Both the position numbers and the translations under genes were made by a program. Positions 42,832-51,610 of a DNA stretch of 64,000 nucleotides are shown here, piece after piece. The stretch is taken from NCBI RefSeq assembly GCF_024362485.1, contig NZ_CP101456.1, forward strand, positions 4,011,091-4,075,090, written 5' to 3'. The number at the start of each line of letters is the position of its first letter. Position 1 is the first letter of the stretch. The DNA comes from Natronobeatus ordinarius. GTDB lineage: Archaea; Halobacteriota; Halobacteria; Halobacteriales; Natrialbaceae. Under the pieces are notes generated by a model. That model did no database searches, had not been told where the DNA came from, and saw nothing but the letters and a program-made list of their open reading frames with translations.

Positions 42832-44931
42832 TCAGTCATCGGCCACCTCGGCCGTCGCGCTGGGCTCGAGGCCACAGAGGCGGTGTACCCGCTCGAGGAC
42901 GGACGCCGCCTCGCCCTCGGGGACCGCCTCGGGCGTGAACGTCGCGCGCTCGTAGGCCTCGGTCACCGCCCTGAGGTCGTCGCCGTCCTGGCCACGGTAG
43001 CGCCCGTAGAACTCCCAGTGGGTCAGCGTCCGATCGTCGTCGACCTCCCGGCGGAGCGTCCGTCGAACGGCGGCGTACCCTGTTTGGATCGCCGTGTTCG
43101 GCCGGCCGTCCACCAGGTACTCGGCCGCCCGGCTGGCCAGCGGCTCCGGCGTCGTCGGGGAACTCGACTCGTCCCCGTCACCGCCGTCGTCCGGGCGAAC
43201 GTCGGTGGCGTCGGTCGCCGGCTCCGGTGCCCGGCGTCGCCGGTACCACCAGCCGCCGCCGGCGACGAGCGCGAGTCCCACGAGCACCGTGGCGCCAGCG
43301 AGCCAGCCCGACCACGCCGTGGTCGGCGCCGACGAGCCGGTCGCTGGCGACTCGAGGGGCGCGCTCGTGCTGGCTTCGGCCGGGGCCAGATTCGTTCCAC
43401 GCCCGTCGAATGTCGCGGCGAGTGTGACCGCCTCGTCGGCGTCGGCCGGGACGTGCACCGTCGCCTCGAACGCCCCGTCGGGGCCCGTCGTCGCCGTCGC
43501 GACGTGGGCGCCGTCGACGGCGAGTTCGATCGGCTGGTCGGGGACGCCGTCGCCGTCTACGGTCTCGAGCGTCCCGCTCACCTCGAGGTCGTCGTCTCCC
43601 GGCGCGTGGTCGATCGAGAGTGCGGTCTCGGTCTCGTGCACCGTGATCGGCGTCGTCTCGGTGGTCGCGGCGAGCGCCCGTTCGTCGAACGGAAGCCGGG
43701 CGGTGAGCTCGTGTTCGCCGTCGGGGATCGTCGCGGGCGTCTCGACGGCCCCGTCGAACGAGCCGTTCGTCACCCGGACGTCGCCGAGGCGGACGTCGCC
43801 GGCGGCCACCTCGAGAGCCACCCCGTCGACCGGGACGTCGTCGACGGCCAGCTCACCCGAGACATTGATCGACTCGCCGTAGGCGGTGTCGGCGGTGGCG
43901 TCGTCGATCGTCACCGTCGGCTCGACCTGGTCGATCGAGACGGGAACCGTCGTCTCGCCGCCGAGGTACGCCGACGTCCGATCCGGGCGGTATCGAACGT
44001 CGAGGGCCGTCGTCGAGAGCGGCTCGTCGACCGGCCGGTACCGGAACGCGAACGTGCCCGCGTCGTCGGTGTGGACCGTCCGGGCGTCGCCGGCGACCTC
44101 GAGGGTGAGCGACTGGTTCGCAACGGGGGTGCCGTCGGCGGTCGTCAGCGTGGCGGTCGCCTCGAGGGGCGTCAGAAACGAGATCGATTCGACAGCGTCG
44201 ACGGTGAGCTCGGTCTCCTCGAACTGTTCGAGCCGGATCACCGTCTGTTCGTCCTGGACCCGCTGGTTCGTCTCGGTCGTCGCCTCGACGCTCTCGGAGA
44301 AGTCGACGCCGGTCGCCTCGTCGAGGCGCTCGAAGTGGATCACGATACTGTCGCTGAGCGCTTCGATCTCCGCGGCGAGCGCCTCGAGCTCTCTCGCGAG
44401 CTCCCTCGCGAGCTCCTCGTCGCCCTCGTTCACGGCGTCCTCGTAGGCGTCGCGGGTCTCGTCGAACGCCTCGAGCAGGTCGATGAGTTGCGCCTGTTCG
44501 TCGCGGACCTCCTCGAACCGCTCGTCGGGGGTGGGCTCGTCGTCGGCCTCGTCCTCGTCGTCGGCCGTCTCGTAGTTCCCCGTCTCGCCGTCGACCTCGA
44601 CGAGCTGGGCGAACCGGCCGCGGTACTCCTCGTCGATCAGCTGGCGGGCGGCGTCGTACTCGCCCTGGCTCAACTCGAGCGTGCTCTCGCCCAGCTGGCT
44701 CCCGAGTTCGCGCTCGAGCCAGCGCTGGACGCCGTCGAGGTCGCCGGTTTCGCCGTACTCCTCGGGGTGCTGGTGGCGGACGGTCTCGTTGGCGGCGTCG
44801 TCCTCGGTCGCCGCGGCGATGCCGGTCGTGGCTCGCTCTGCGTCCCCGACGACGACCGCCCCGCTCGCGAGGAGGGCGAGACAGCCGACGAGGAGCGCCC
44901 CCAGTACGAGTCGGCGACCGACAGTGTTCAC
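42832..44931 (-). CDS. Exported membrane protein with Ig-like domains and C-terminal DUF4129
   Basis: A 699-aa protein. Signal/anchor segment about 8-28. A helical charged region (about 55-210, Glu/Asp/Arg-rich, coiled-coil-like) is followed by several strand-rich domains (about 240-530) reminiscent of Ig-like and transglutaminase-linked folds (for example VANQSLTLEVAGDARTVHTD). A membrane span lies at about 552-575 (WLAGATVLVGLALVAGG). The C-terminal cytoplasmic part (about 615-690) has the DUF4129 pattern: AAEYLVDGRPNTAIQTGYAAVRRTL, TLTHWEFYGRY and ERATFTPEAVPEGEA. DUF4129 proteins commonly pair with transglutaminase, DUF58 and MoxR genes, which matches the neighbours. Confidence 0.82.
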   Translation of the reverse strand: MNTVGRRLVLGALLVGCLALLASGAVVVGDAERATTGIAAATEDDAANETVRHQHPEEYGETGDLDGVQRWLERELGSQLGESTLELSQGEYDAARQLIDEEYRGRFAQLVEVDGETGNYETADDEDEADDEPTPDERFEEVRDEQAQLIDLLEAFDETRDAYEDAVNEGDEELARELARELEALAAEIEALSDSIVIHFERLDEATGVDFSESVEATTETNQRVQDEQTVIRLEQFEETELTVDAVESISFLTPLEATATLTTADGTPVANQSLTLEVAGDARTVHTDDAGTFAFRYRPVDEPLSTTALDVRYRPDRTSAYLGGETTVPVSIDQVEPTVTIDDATADTAYGESINVSGELAVDDVPVDGVALEVAAGDVRLGDVRVTNGSFDGAVETPATIPDGEHELTARLPFDERALAATTETTPITVHETETALSIDHAPGDDDLEVSGTLETVDGDGVPDQPIELAVDGAHVATATTGPDGAFEATVHVPADADEAVTLAATFDGRGTNLAPAEASTSAPLESPATGSSAPTTAWSGWLAGATVLVGLALVAGGGWWYRRRRAPEPATDATDVRPDDGGDGDESSSPTTPEPLASRAAEYLVDGRPNTAIQTGYAAVRRTLRREVDDDRTLTHWEFYGRYRGQDGDDLRAVTEAYERATFTPEAVPEGEAASVLERVHRLCGLEPSATAEVADD

Positions 44932-45028
44932 ACAGGCGACTGGTCGTTGGGTGGTAAAAAGCGTTCACTTCTCCGGGCGAAGCGGGAGCGATCAATAGCT
45001 TAAACACGTCACTGGCTAACCACAGGAT

Positions 45029-46480
45029 GTGTACGCCACACGCCGACTGTGGGCGGGGTTCGTCCTCGTCGCCGCCCTCACCGCGTTCGCTGCCGTGCTC
45101 GAGCGACCACTGCTGGTCGCCGGCGCGGCCCTGCTCGGCGCGTGGCTCCTCGCACAGCAGGTGGCGTTCGTCGTCGAACTCGCACGCGTACGCGAGGCGC
45201 TCTCGGTCGACCAGGACGTCGAACGCCGCGGGGTCCGGACGGGCGAGACGACCGTCGCGACGCTCGAGGCCCGGCTCGATCGGCCGGCGCGGCTTCCTCT
45301 CTCGCTCGCCGGCGGGCTGCCGACGGCCACGACGGCCGAGGCGCCGCTCGCGCTCTCGCTGGCGCCAGGCGAGCGCCAGGACGCCGTCGCGACGACGGCA
45401 CGCTGGCCCGTTGCCGGTCGCCATCGCTTCTCGGCGGCGACGGTGACGGTGGCGTCGCCGTACGTCGGTGAACGGTTTCCGGTCGGCCCGACGCCAGCGG
45501 TCACCGTCGCATCGCGTGGATCACGACGCGTCCACGTGGGCTCGGGCGGCACCCGCATCGCCGCCTACGGCTCCCACGACGGCGGTCAGCTCGGCTCGGG
45601 CGTCGAACCCTCGGAGCTGCGCGAGTACACGAGCAGCGACACCGTCAGACGGATCGACTGGAAGGCGACGGCCCGCCTCGGCACGCCGTACGTCCGCGAG
45701 TACGAGACCGAGACCGACCGACAGACCCTCCTCATCGTCGACGCGCGGCCCTCGACGACGGTCGGACCGCCCGGGGAGACGAAACTCGAGTACCTCCGCG
45801 ACGTCGCACTCGCGATGGCCGAAGCCGCCCGACGGCAGGACGATCCGGTGGGGCTGTTGACGGTCGCCTCCGACGGGGGCTACCTCGAGCCGGCGTCCGG
45901 GCCGGGACCGTACACGGCCGTCCGCCGCCGGCTGCTCGACCTCGAGGTGGGCCGACGCGACGGCCACGCTGGTGGCCCGACGTCGGAAACGGCCGGCGAC
46001 AGCCTCGCCGCCACGCTCACGCGCTCGCGACTCGGTCGCCGAAATCACCGGTCGGCGTTCGTCGACGACGATCGGTTCGCGCGAACGCTTCGCCCCTTCT
46101 ACGCCGATCGCGGCTCGACCACCGTCGACTCGACCGGTCACCCGCTCCCGGACGCCGTCCGCGCGGCGCTCGGCCACTCCCGACGCCGGCTGTCGACGAT
46201 CGTCTTCACCGACGACAGCCGGCCGGCCGAGCTGCACGACCTCGTGACGCTGGCGCGCCAGCGAGGCCACGAACTCACCCTCGTGCTCGCCCCGTCGGTG
46301 CTCTACGAACCCGGCGGGCTGGCCGAGCTCGATCAGGCGTACGCCCGCTACCTCGAGTTCGAGGAGCTCCGACGCGAGCTGGCGCGGGTCGACGGCGTCA
46401 CCGCGCTCGAAGCCGGCCCCGGTGACCGGCTGTCGGCGGTGCTGGCCGCCGGCCGCACGCGAGGTGAGCGCCGTGGCTGA
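45029..46480 (+). CDS. DUF58 domain protein
   Basis: A 483-aa protein. Two N-terminal membrane spans (about 8-22 and 26-42) are followed by a strand-rich region and the DUF58 core. The core signature is LREYTSSDTVRRIDWKATA then LGTPYVREYETETDRQTLLIVDA (about 195-240). The following part has a vWA-like fold without a complete MIDAS. DUF58 proteins work with MoxR AAA ATPases in protein complex assembly, and a moxR gene lies 4 kb downstream. GTG 45029 starts in the divergent gap with the DUF4129 gene. The stop overlaps the next gene. Confidence 0.85.
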   Translation: MYATRRLWAGFVLVAALTAFAAVLERPLLVAGAALLGAWLLAQQVAFVVELARVREALSVDQDVERRGVRTGETTVATLEARLDRPARLPLSLAGGLPTATTAEAPLALSLAPGERQDAVATTARWPVAGRHRFSAATVTVASPYVGERFPVGPTPAVTVASRGSRRVHVGSGGTRIAAYGSHDGGQLGSGVEPSELREYTSSDTVRRIDWKATARLGTPYVREYETETDRQTLLIVDARPSTTVGPPGETKLEYLRDVALAMAEAARRQDDPVGLLTVASDGGYLEPASGPGPYTAVRRRLLDLEVGRRDGHAGGPTSETAGDSLAATLTRSRLGRRNHRSAFVDDDRFARTLRPFYADRGSTTVDSTGHPLPDAVRAALGHSRRRLSTIVFTDDSRPAELHDLVTLARQRGHELTLVLAPSVLYEPGGLAELDQAYARYLEFEELRRELARVDGVTALEAGPGDRLSAVLAAGRTRGERRG

Positions 46481-46976
46481 GCAGCCGCCTGCGACCGACC
46501 GCGAGCGCCCGTGGCCGGTGGTCGGCGCCCTGGTGGTGTGTACGGTCGCCCTCGGGCTGGTGGTCGGGCCGGTCGGCGCCCTCGCCGGGCTCGTGACCGC
46601 GGCGGTCTGGTACGGCCTCGGCGTGCCGTACGCGCTCGCCGCCGGCCACGTGGTGCTCGTCGCGGCCACGCCCGACCGCCTCGCGCCGTCGACGATCGTC
46701 CTCGTCGAACTCGCGTTCCTGACCCTGCCCGTCGCGTCCGTCCGCCGGACGCCCGCCCCGCTCGTCGCCGGTGGCGTCGTGATCGGCGCCGGCGCCGGCC
46801 TGGGCGCCCTCGCGTGGGCGAGCTACGCCAGCCGCGGCCCCTGGATCGCGGCGCTCGTGCTCCTGGGAACGCTCGCGCTCGTGGCCTACGGCGTCCACCG
46901 GTACGAACTCGTTCGCCTCGGGCTGGTCCCCGACGCGACCGACGAACACCCCCCAACGACCCGAAACGATCCATGA
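46473..46976 (+). CDS. Haloarchaeal membrane protein in the DUF58-MoxR cluster
   Basis: A 167-aa protein with about five or six hydrophobic helices (starting about residues 15, 35, 62, 80, 97 and 120) and an Asp/Thr tail. I think it belongs to the recent haloarchaeal DUF families seen in these clusters (possibly DUF7519), but cannot verify this. GTG 46473 is chosen over GTG 46464 because the sequence gaggtg at 46461-46466 gives a Shine-Dalgarno six bases before 46473. Its start lies inside the DUF58 stop, and its stop overlaps the next start (ATGA), so it is co-translated with both. Confidence 0.7.
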   Translation: MAEQPPATDRERPWPVVGALVVCTVALGLVVGPVGALAGLVTAAVWYGLGVPYALAAGHVVLVAATPDRLAPSTIVLVELAFLTLPVASVRRTPAPLVAGGVVIGAGAGLGALAWASYASRGPWIAALVLLGTLALVAYGVHRYELVRLGLVPDATDEHPPTTRNDP

Positions 46977-47842
46977 GAACGGTACGCTTCGACACGGACG
47001 ACGCGGAGGAGCCGACCCCCGACGACGACACGGTGCCGGCCGACGAGCACCTCGAGCTCGCGGCCCGGGCGGAACTGCTGGCCGAAGAGAACAGCCGCCT
47101 TCGCGAGGAGTACGTCCGGGCCCGCCGGGCGCAGTACCGGAACACGGCGCTCGGGCTCGCCGGACTCGGCGTCGTCGCCGGGCTCGGCGGGCTGCTCGTT
47201 CCCGGCAGTCGCGAGGTGCTGTTCGTGCTCGCCGCCACGGGGCTGTTCGGCGGCCTCCTCACCTACTCGCTCACCCCCGGCCGGTTCGTCGCCGCCGAGG
47301 TGAGCGAACGCGTCTACGCCGGGCTGGCGGCCAACCAGGCGGCGCTCGCGGCCGAACTCGGATTGCGCGAGGAGCGCGTCTACTTCCTCGGCGAGGGCGG
47401 CGGCGTTCGGCTGTTCGTCCCGCGCCACCGCGAGTACGACCTCCCGGACGCCGACGCCGGGCCGATCGTCGCCGACGAGCGGTCACGGGGGCTGGTGCTC
47501 GAGCCGACCGGCGATCGACTGGTCCGCGAACTCGAGCGCGGCCTGCCGGGCGAGCTCGCGGGGCAGCCGGCCGCGCTCGCCGCCCAGCTCGCCGACGGAC
47601 TCGTCGAACAGCTCGAACTCGCCCGGAGCGCCGAGCCCGACGTCGACCCCGAGGCGGGCCGGGTGACGGTGGCGCTCGTCGACCCCGCATTCGGCCCCGT
47701 CGACCGGTTCGATCACCCCGTCGCTTCCTTCTTTGCTGTCGGCGTCGCGACCGGCCTCGACCGGCCGATCTCCCTCGAGGTCGACCCGGGCGACGACCGA
47801 GCCGACTGGCTGGTCACCTGTCGCCTGCCGCTCGAGGAGTGA
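46973..47842 (+). CDS. Haloarchaeal two-span protein in the DUF58-MoxR cluster
   Basis: A 289-aa protein. An acidic N-terminal tail and a Leu/Arg coiled-coil-like helix (about 28-58) are followed by two membrane spans (about 57-75 and 82-102). The remaining cytoplasmic domain is strand-rich (EERVYFLGEGGGVRLFVPRHREY; VDPAFGPVDRFDHPVASFFAVGVATGLDRPI). The end GDDRADWLVTCR is found again in a different context 2 kb downstream (49812-49847). It overlaps the previous gene by four bases. I do not recognise a named family with certainty. It is probably a membrane partner of the DUF58 protein. Confidence 0.7.
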   Translation: MRTVRFDTDDAEEPTPDDDTVPADEHLELAARAELLAEENSRLREEYVRARRAQYRNTALGLAGLGVVAGLGGLLVPGSREVLFVLAATGLFGGLLTYSLTPGRFVAAEVSERVYAGLAANQAALAAELGLREERVYFLGEGGGVRLFVPRHREYDLPDADAGPIVADERSRGLVLEPTGDRLVRELERGLPGELAGQPAALAAQLADGLVEQLELARSAEPDVDPEAGRVTVALVDPAFGPVDRFDHPVASFFAVGVATGLDRPISLEVDPGDDRADWLVTCRLPLEE

Positions 47843-47960
47843 GCGCGTCGCCGTTCCGAGTCCACGGCGTTGGTCCCGATGAGACGGACGGTATTTTGCG
47901 TGTCGCTCCCCCCCTGCTAACTGCCACAACACACATTATTCATTGATTATAAATCAAAAC

Positions 47961-49352
47961 ATGTTCAGTTCAGAATCCGGAACTGATGTTGATGACGAGA
48001 CAGCCATCGGTACGGCGGATTGTGCAGCGAAACAGCAAGAGACGGTCGTTCCCCGTCGTCGGTTGCTCCAGTACTCGGCCGGGAGTGCGGTTGGGCTGCT
48101 TTTGACAGGGATGACGGGCGGACAAGCGACGGCGACGACGGCATACGACTACGAACTCGAGGTCACCGTTTTGGATCCCAACACGGCCGATCTGTCCGCT
48201 GGGGACGGTGATTCGACGCTGGAGGACGGCGTTAGCGCGTCGACCTCCGTTTCCGGATCCCCAGACGGAGCGGTCCTTGACGTCAGCGGTTCGATCACCG
48301 TGTTGATTCAGAGCCCCGCCGGTGACGAGATTCCCGACTCAACGGTCGAACTCTACCACGCGGAAGACTGGACCGGTAACCCCGACACGTCCATTCCGCT
48401 CAGCGTCGAAAACACCGGTGAGGATAGCAACATCTCCACGTTCGATGGGCTGGCAGTCGGCGACTCCGCCGATCCAGATAGCCACGTCGACTACGTCATT
48501 CGTGCGGTGAACGAGGACCGCGGGTTCGTGCCTAGCACGAGTCAAGTCTCGCTCCACGACCCCGACCAGACCGGTCCGACCGAGGTTCTGACGCTCGAAC
48601 ACGATGAGTTCGTTGACGAGGCAGTCCTCCACAACGGGACTACGACCGAGGTTCGAATCGAAGGCCATGTATTATCACAGGATGGTGAGGACTCCTGGCC
48701 TGCCGCCGGTCAGACCGTCGAGCTCACTCTCAGCAATGACCAAGTCGGTAACCTGTACGGTACAGAAGTAGTGCTGGACGCAGACGGTATCGTGAGCACC
48801 ATCTTCGAAGCAGGTCCCGAGGAGGGAGTGACAGACATCGACGCGGTGACCTGGAACGCGGAAAATGAGACGTTCGAGACGGACAGCAGTCAAAATGCTA
48901 CAGTCTTCGTCTACGACACCGGCCAGATCACCGGCGACGTCATTACCGATGAGAGCGAACTGATCCCGGGGGCAGACGTGACGCTCTTTCGGGGTGACAC
49001 AGCCACTAACGACTTCGATGAGGTCGTTGATAATACTATTACTGGTCCCGAAGGATCATACTCATTCGTTGGTGTCGTGACTGGTGACGATTACCAGATT
49101 GAAGCTGAATATGAGGGTGAAACGGGTGTGAGTGAACCGATTCCGGATCTCGAAGCACAGACTGTCAATAGAGACATCGTAATTGCAGGCGCCGAGTTAC
49201 CGTCGGTCGAAGAGTACGCTTCCCCCAAATCAGGACGAGTAGAAACCGATGGGCTTCGGGATGCGATCGACGACTGGCGCGATGGCGACGTCGACACCGA
49301 CCTCCTGCGGGACGTCATCGACTACTGGCGAAGCGGCGACCAGGTAAACTGA
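47961..49352 (+). CDS. Tat-exported strand-rich protein with a C-terminal dockerin-like motif
   Basis: A 463-aa protein. The signal RRRLLQYSAGSAVGLLLTG is of twin-arginine type after an acidic lead. The mature protein is strand-rich with a carboxypeptidase-regulatory-like domain at about 310-395 (GQITGDVITDESELIPGADVTLFR). The C-terminus (428-460) holds a dockerin-like double helix (ETDGLRDAIDDW, then VDTDLLRDVIDYW) that closely matches one near the N-terminus of the large surface protein at 36377-38149. Codon use is less GC-rich than neighbours (for example gataatactattactggtcc), suggesting later arrival. An AT-rich box (cattattcattgatta, about 47932-47948) precedes ATG 47961. Confidence 0.78.
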   Translation: MFSSESGTDVDDETAIGTADCAAKQQETVVPRRRLLQYSAGSAVGLLLTGMTGGQATATTAYDYELEVTVLDPNTADLSAGDGDSTLEDGVSASTSVSGSPDGAVLDVSGSITVLIQSPAGDEIPDSTVELYHAEDWTGNPDTSIPLSVENTGEDSNISTFDGLAVGDSADPDSHVDYVIRAVNEDRGFVPSTSQVSLHDPDQTGPTEVLTLEHDEFVDEAVLHNGTTTEVRIEGHVLSQDGEDSWPAAGQTVELTLSNDQVGNLYGTEVVLDADGIVSTIFEAGPEEGVTDIDAVTWNAENETFETDSSQNATVFVYDTGQITGDVITDESELIPGADVTLFRGDTATNDFDEVVDNTITGPEGSYSFVGVVTGDDYQIEAEYEGETGVSEPIPDLEAQTVNRDIVIAGAELPSVEEYASPKSGRVETDGLRDAIDDWRDGDVDTDLLRDVIDYWRSGDQVN

Positions 49353-50062
49353 CTCGCTCGAGTGGCGGCTCGCGTCACGACAGCGAGTGCAGACACGGGA
49401 TTTTGCTCGAGGACGCCTTCGAGAGCCTTCTTCGGTGATGCCACTGTCACGGGTTCTTCACTCGCTGATGGATCGTCCTCGAAGTCCTCGCCATCGGCTA
49501 CTCAAAACGGACGTCAATCTCTGGAAACGCCACGTGATCCGTTTCCCCACCCTGATTCGACCGGGCGGCCGTGAACAGCCCCTGGATCTTCAGAAGCCAT
49601 TCGGACTGACGGACGTCGGTGATCGCCGCCTCCCGTTTGCGCGGGAGTAGGTCTCGAGTTGGTCGCCGAACTCGTGGCGAATCCAGACGGCGCGACCGAC
49701 GAAGTTCTCGAAGACGGAACCCTCACGCCAGCGCGGAACCGCGACTGGAACGGTTTTCGAAGCCCACAGCGCGTCTGTCGACGGGTGAAAAAGCCTCGAG
49801 CGGACGAGCCCGGCGACGACCGGGCCGACTGGCTGGTCACCTGTCGCTGGGATCGCGACCACTCCTGAGCGAGACCGTTGGAGTCACGGACTGGCGATCG
49901 CCGGCGGCGGAGTCAGCGATCAGCGGTGGCCAGGTACAACGGTGCTTCTCGGTCGCCAGTATCCTCTTCGTAAATTCTGTGTGAGAACCGCTGTTTCTGT
50001 TCCGGTAGGCTATGGGTTCATAATCCAGTACCGCGAGGGTGTGGTGGGAGTTTAAAAAAAAG
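49353..50062. other. Gene-poor segment with a possible gene remnant
   Basis: No intact gene. At 49812-49847 a 36-bp stretch matches (one mismatch) the 3' end of the coding region at 47789-47824, in the same reading frame (GDDRADWLVTCR). It could be the tail of a truncated paralogue. A minus-strand frame at about 49655-49740 (FENFVGRAVWIRHEFGDQLE) has strongly gene-like codon use but no start or continuation. Confidence 0.45.
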
Positions 50063-50191
50063 ATGGAGCAGACCGTTCGGGGGTTTTGCCACCGATGCAA
50101 TCAAGTGCAGGAACTGACGAAAACGGTGCCGTGGCAGGCAGACCTGTGCGCCGTCTGTGGCGCCAGTGTCGACGAGCCAACTCAAGAGTAG
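50063..50191 (+). CDS. 42-aa double-CxxC zinc-finger microprotein
   Basis: A short protein reading MEQTVRGFCHRCNQVQEL, then TKTVPWQADLCAVCGASV. Two CxxC pairs (Cys9/Cys12 and Cys29/Cys32) 16 residues apart are the pattern of a zinc-ribbon-type site. Haloarchaea are known to make many such one-domain zinc-finger microproteins, several linked to growth or biofilm traits. The gene is too short for usual gene calling. An AT-rich run (tttaaaaaaaaga) lies directly before the ATG. It sits in the gene-poor gap of the MoxR cluster and is probably independent. Its partner is unknown. Confidence 0.7.
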   Translation: MEQTVRGFCHRCNQVQELTKTVPWQADLCAVCGASVDEPTQE

Positions 50192-50551
50192 GGCGAGGAC
50201 GTCAGCGAGTTATCGCCTCCACCCGGGCGCGCTCGAACCCACTCGAGTCGCTCCGTGTGGGCTGAGCGATCCGGGTTTTCACCGGAGCTTGTCCCTTCGT
50301 CGGAGCGGACAGGAAGCTCACAGCGACCCCAACCACGCCGGCGGCGTCACGTCGACGACAGTACTGGCACACCCGCAGTCGGTTCGCGGTTGTGCTGGTG
50401 GAGCAGGAGGTAGCGAGTGACGCCACCCCGTCTCACCGCGAGAAAACGGCGACGGCGTTCACGGTGCAGCGACCAGCACTGGCCCAGTCCGGGCCAGTGG
50501 CTCGCGAGTCCGGGCGTGACGATTTCGGTGGCGTCGAGCGACGCCGGGGCG
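50192..50551. other. Gene-free stretch before the end of moxR
   Basis: About 360 bases with no supported gene. A 74-codon minus-strand frame (50202-50426) has a single CxxC and no start signal. The stretch is GC-rich with short Arg/Ser-type reading in all frames. Confidence 0.4.
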
Positions 50552-51610
50552 CTACTGCATCCCGGGGTGCTCGACGTCGACGTCGTCGGTGCTGGCGACC
50601 GCCTCCCCGGGCGGGACGAAGCGATCGGTCTCCGCCCCCGGTGGCTCGACGGCGTCGAGGATCTCGCCGACGACGGCGGCCTGCGAGACGCCGCTCAGCT
50701 CGGCGTCGGCGGTCATCACCAGCCGATGGGCGAGGATCGGTTCGGCCAGCGCCTTCACGTCGTCGGGGATGACGTACTCGCGGCCGTGGATCGCCGCCCG
50801 GGCTTTCGCCGTGTCGACGAACGCCAGCGTCGCTCGCGGGGAGGCGCCGTGATCGACGTCCGGGTGGTCACGCGTGGCCGCCACGAGATCGAGGACGTAC
50901 TCCTTGACGGCGGCTGCGACGTAGACGGCCGAGACCACGTCTCGAGCGGCGAGCAGCTCGTCGGCCGAGACCACGTCGTCGACCGCGCTGGCGTCGAGTT
51001 CGGGTGCGTCGTCGAAGCGGTCGACCAGCTCCCGTTCGGCCGTCCGGTCGGGCAGGTCGATCGTGAGCTTGAGCTGAAACCGGTCGCGCTGGGCTTCCGG
51101 CAGCTCGAAGACGCCTTCCATCTCGATCGGGTTCTGCGTCCCGACGACCAGAAACGGCTCCGGCAGCGCGAGCGTCTCCCCCTCGATGGTGACCCGGCGT
51201 TCCTCCATCGCCTCGAGCAGCGCGCTCTGGGTCTTCGGCGTCGCCCGGTTGATCTCGTCGGCGACGACGAGGTTCGCGAACACGGGCCCGCGCTTGAGTT
51301 CGAACTCCCCCGTGTGCTCGCGATAGATGTGCGTGCCCGTGATGTCCGCCGGTAAGACGTCCGGCGTCAGCTGAATCCGGGTGTACTCGAGGCCGGTCGT
51401 GCGCGCGAACAGCTCCGCGATCGTCGTCTTCGCCACGCCCGGCACGCCCTCGAGCAGGACGTGGCCGCGGGTCAAGATTGCGATCGTCAGATGCTCGACG
51501 ACGTCGTCGTTGCCGACCAGGACGCGGCCCATCTCCTCGGCTAACGCGTCGAACACCGCTCGCGGCTCGCCGGCTGTGCGTCCGGCGGTCGGTGAATCGT
51601 CCCCGCTCAT
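50552..51610 (-). CDS. MoxR family AAA+ ATPase
   Basis: A 352-aa ATPase. Walker A is GVPGVAKT at 55-62, Walker B LVVADEINRATPKTQSALLEAMEE follows, and PFLVVGTQNPIEMEGVFELPEAQRDRFQL carries sensor 1 and the MoxR signature. A lid domain (about 215-330) completes the fold. MoxR proteins act as chaperone-like ATPases in the assembly or activation of complexes with vWA/DUF58 partners. The start overlaps the end of the DUF4350-like gene (four bases), so the gene is expressed with it. The DUF58 gene lies upstream on the opposite strand. Confidence 0.95.
   Translation of the reverse strand: MSGDDSPTAGRTAGEPRAVFDALAEEMGRVLVGNDDVVEHLTIAILTRGHVLLEGVPGVAKTTIAELFARTTGLEYTRIQLTPDVLPADITGTHIYREHTGEFELKRGPVFANLVVADEINRATPKTQSALLEAMEERRVTIEGETLALPEPFLVVGTQNPIEMEGVFELPEAQRDRFQLKLTIDLPDRTAERELVDRFDDAPELDASAVDDVVSADELLAARDVVSAVYVAAAVKEYVLDLVAATRDHPDVDHGASPRATLAFVDTAKARAAIHGREYVIPDDVKALAEPILAHRLVMTADAELSGVSQAAVVGEILDAVEPPGAETDRFVPPGEAVASTDDVDVEHPGMQ

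Noticed and set aside
50202..50426. 74-codon minus-strand frame with one CxxC
   Set aside because: A single CxxC without a partner pair, no Shine-Dalgarno or TATA-like box, and atypical composition.
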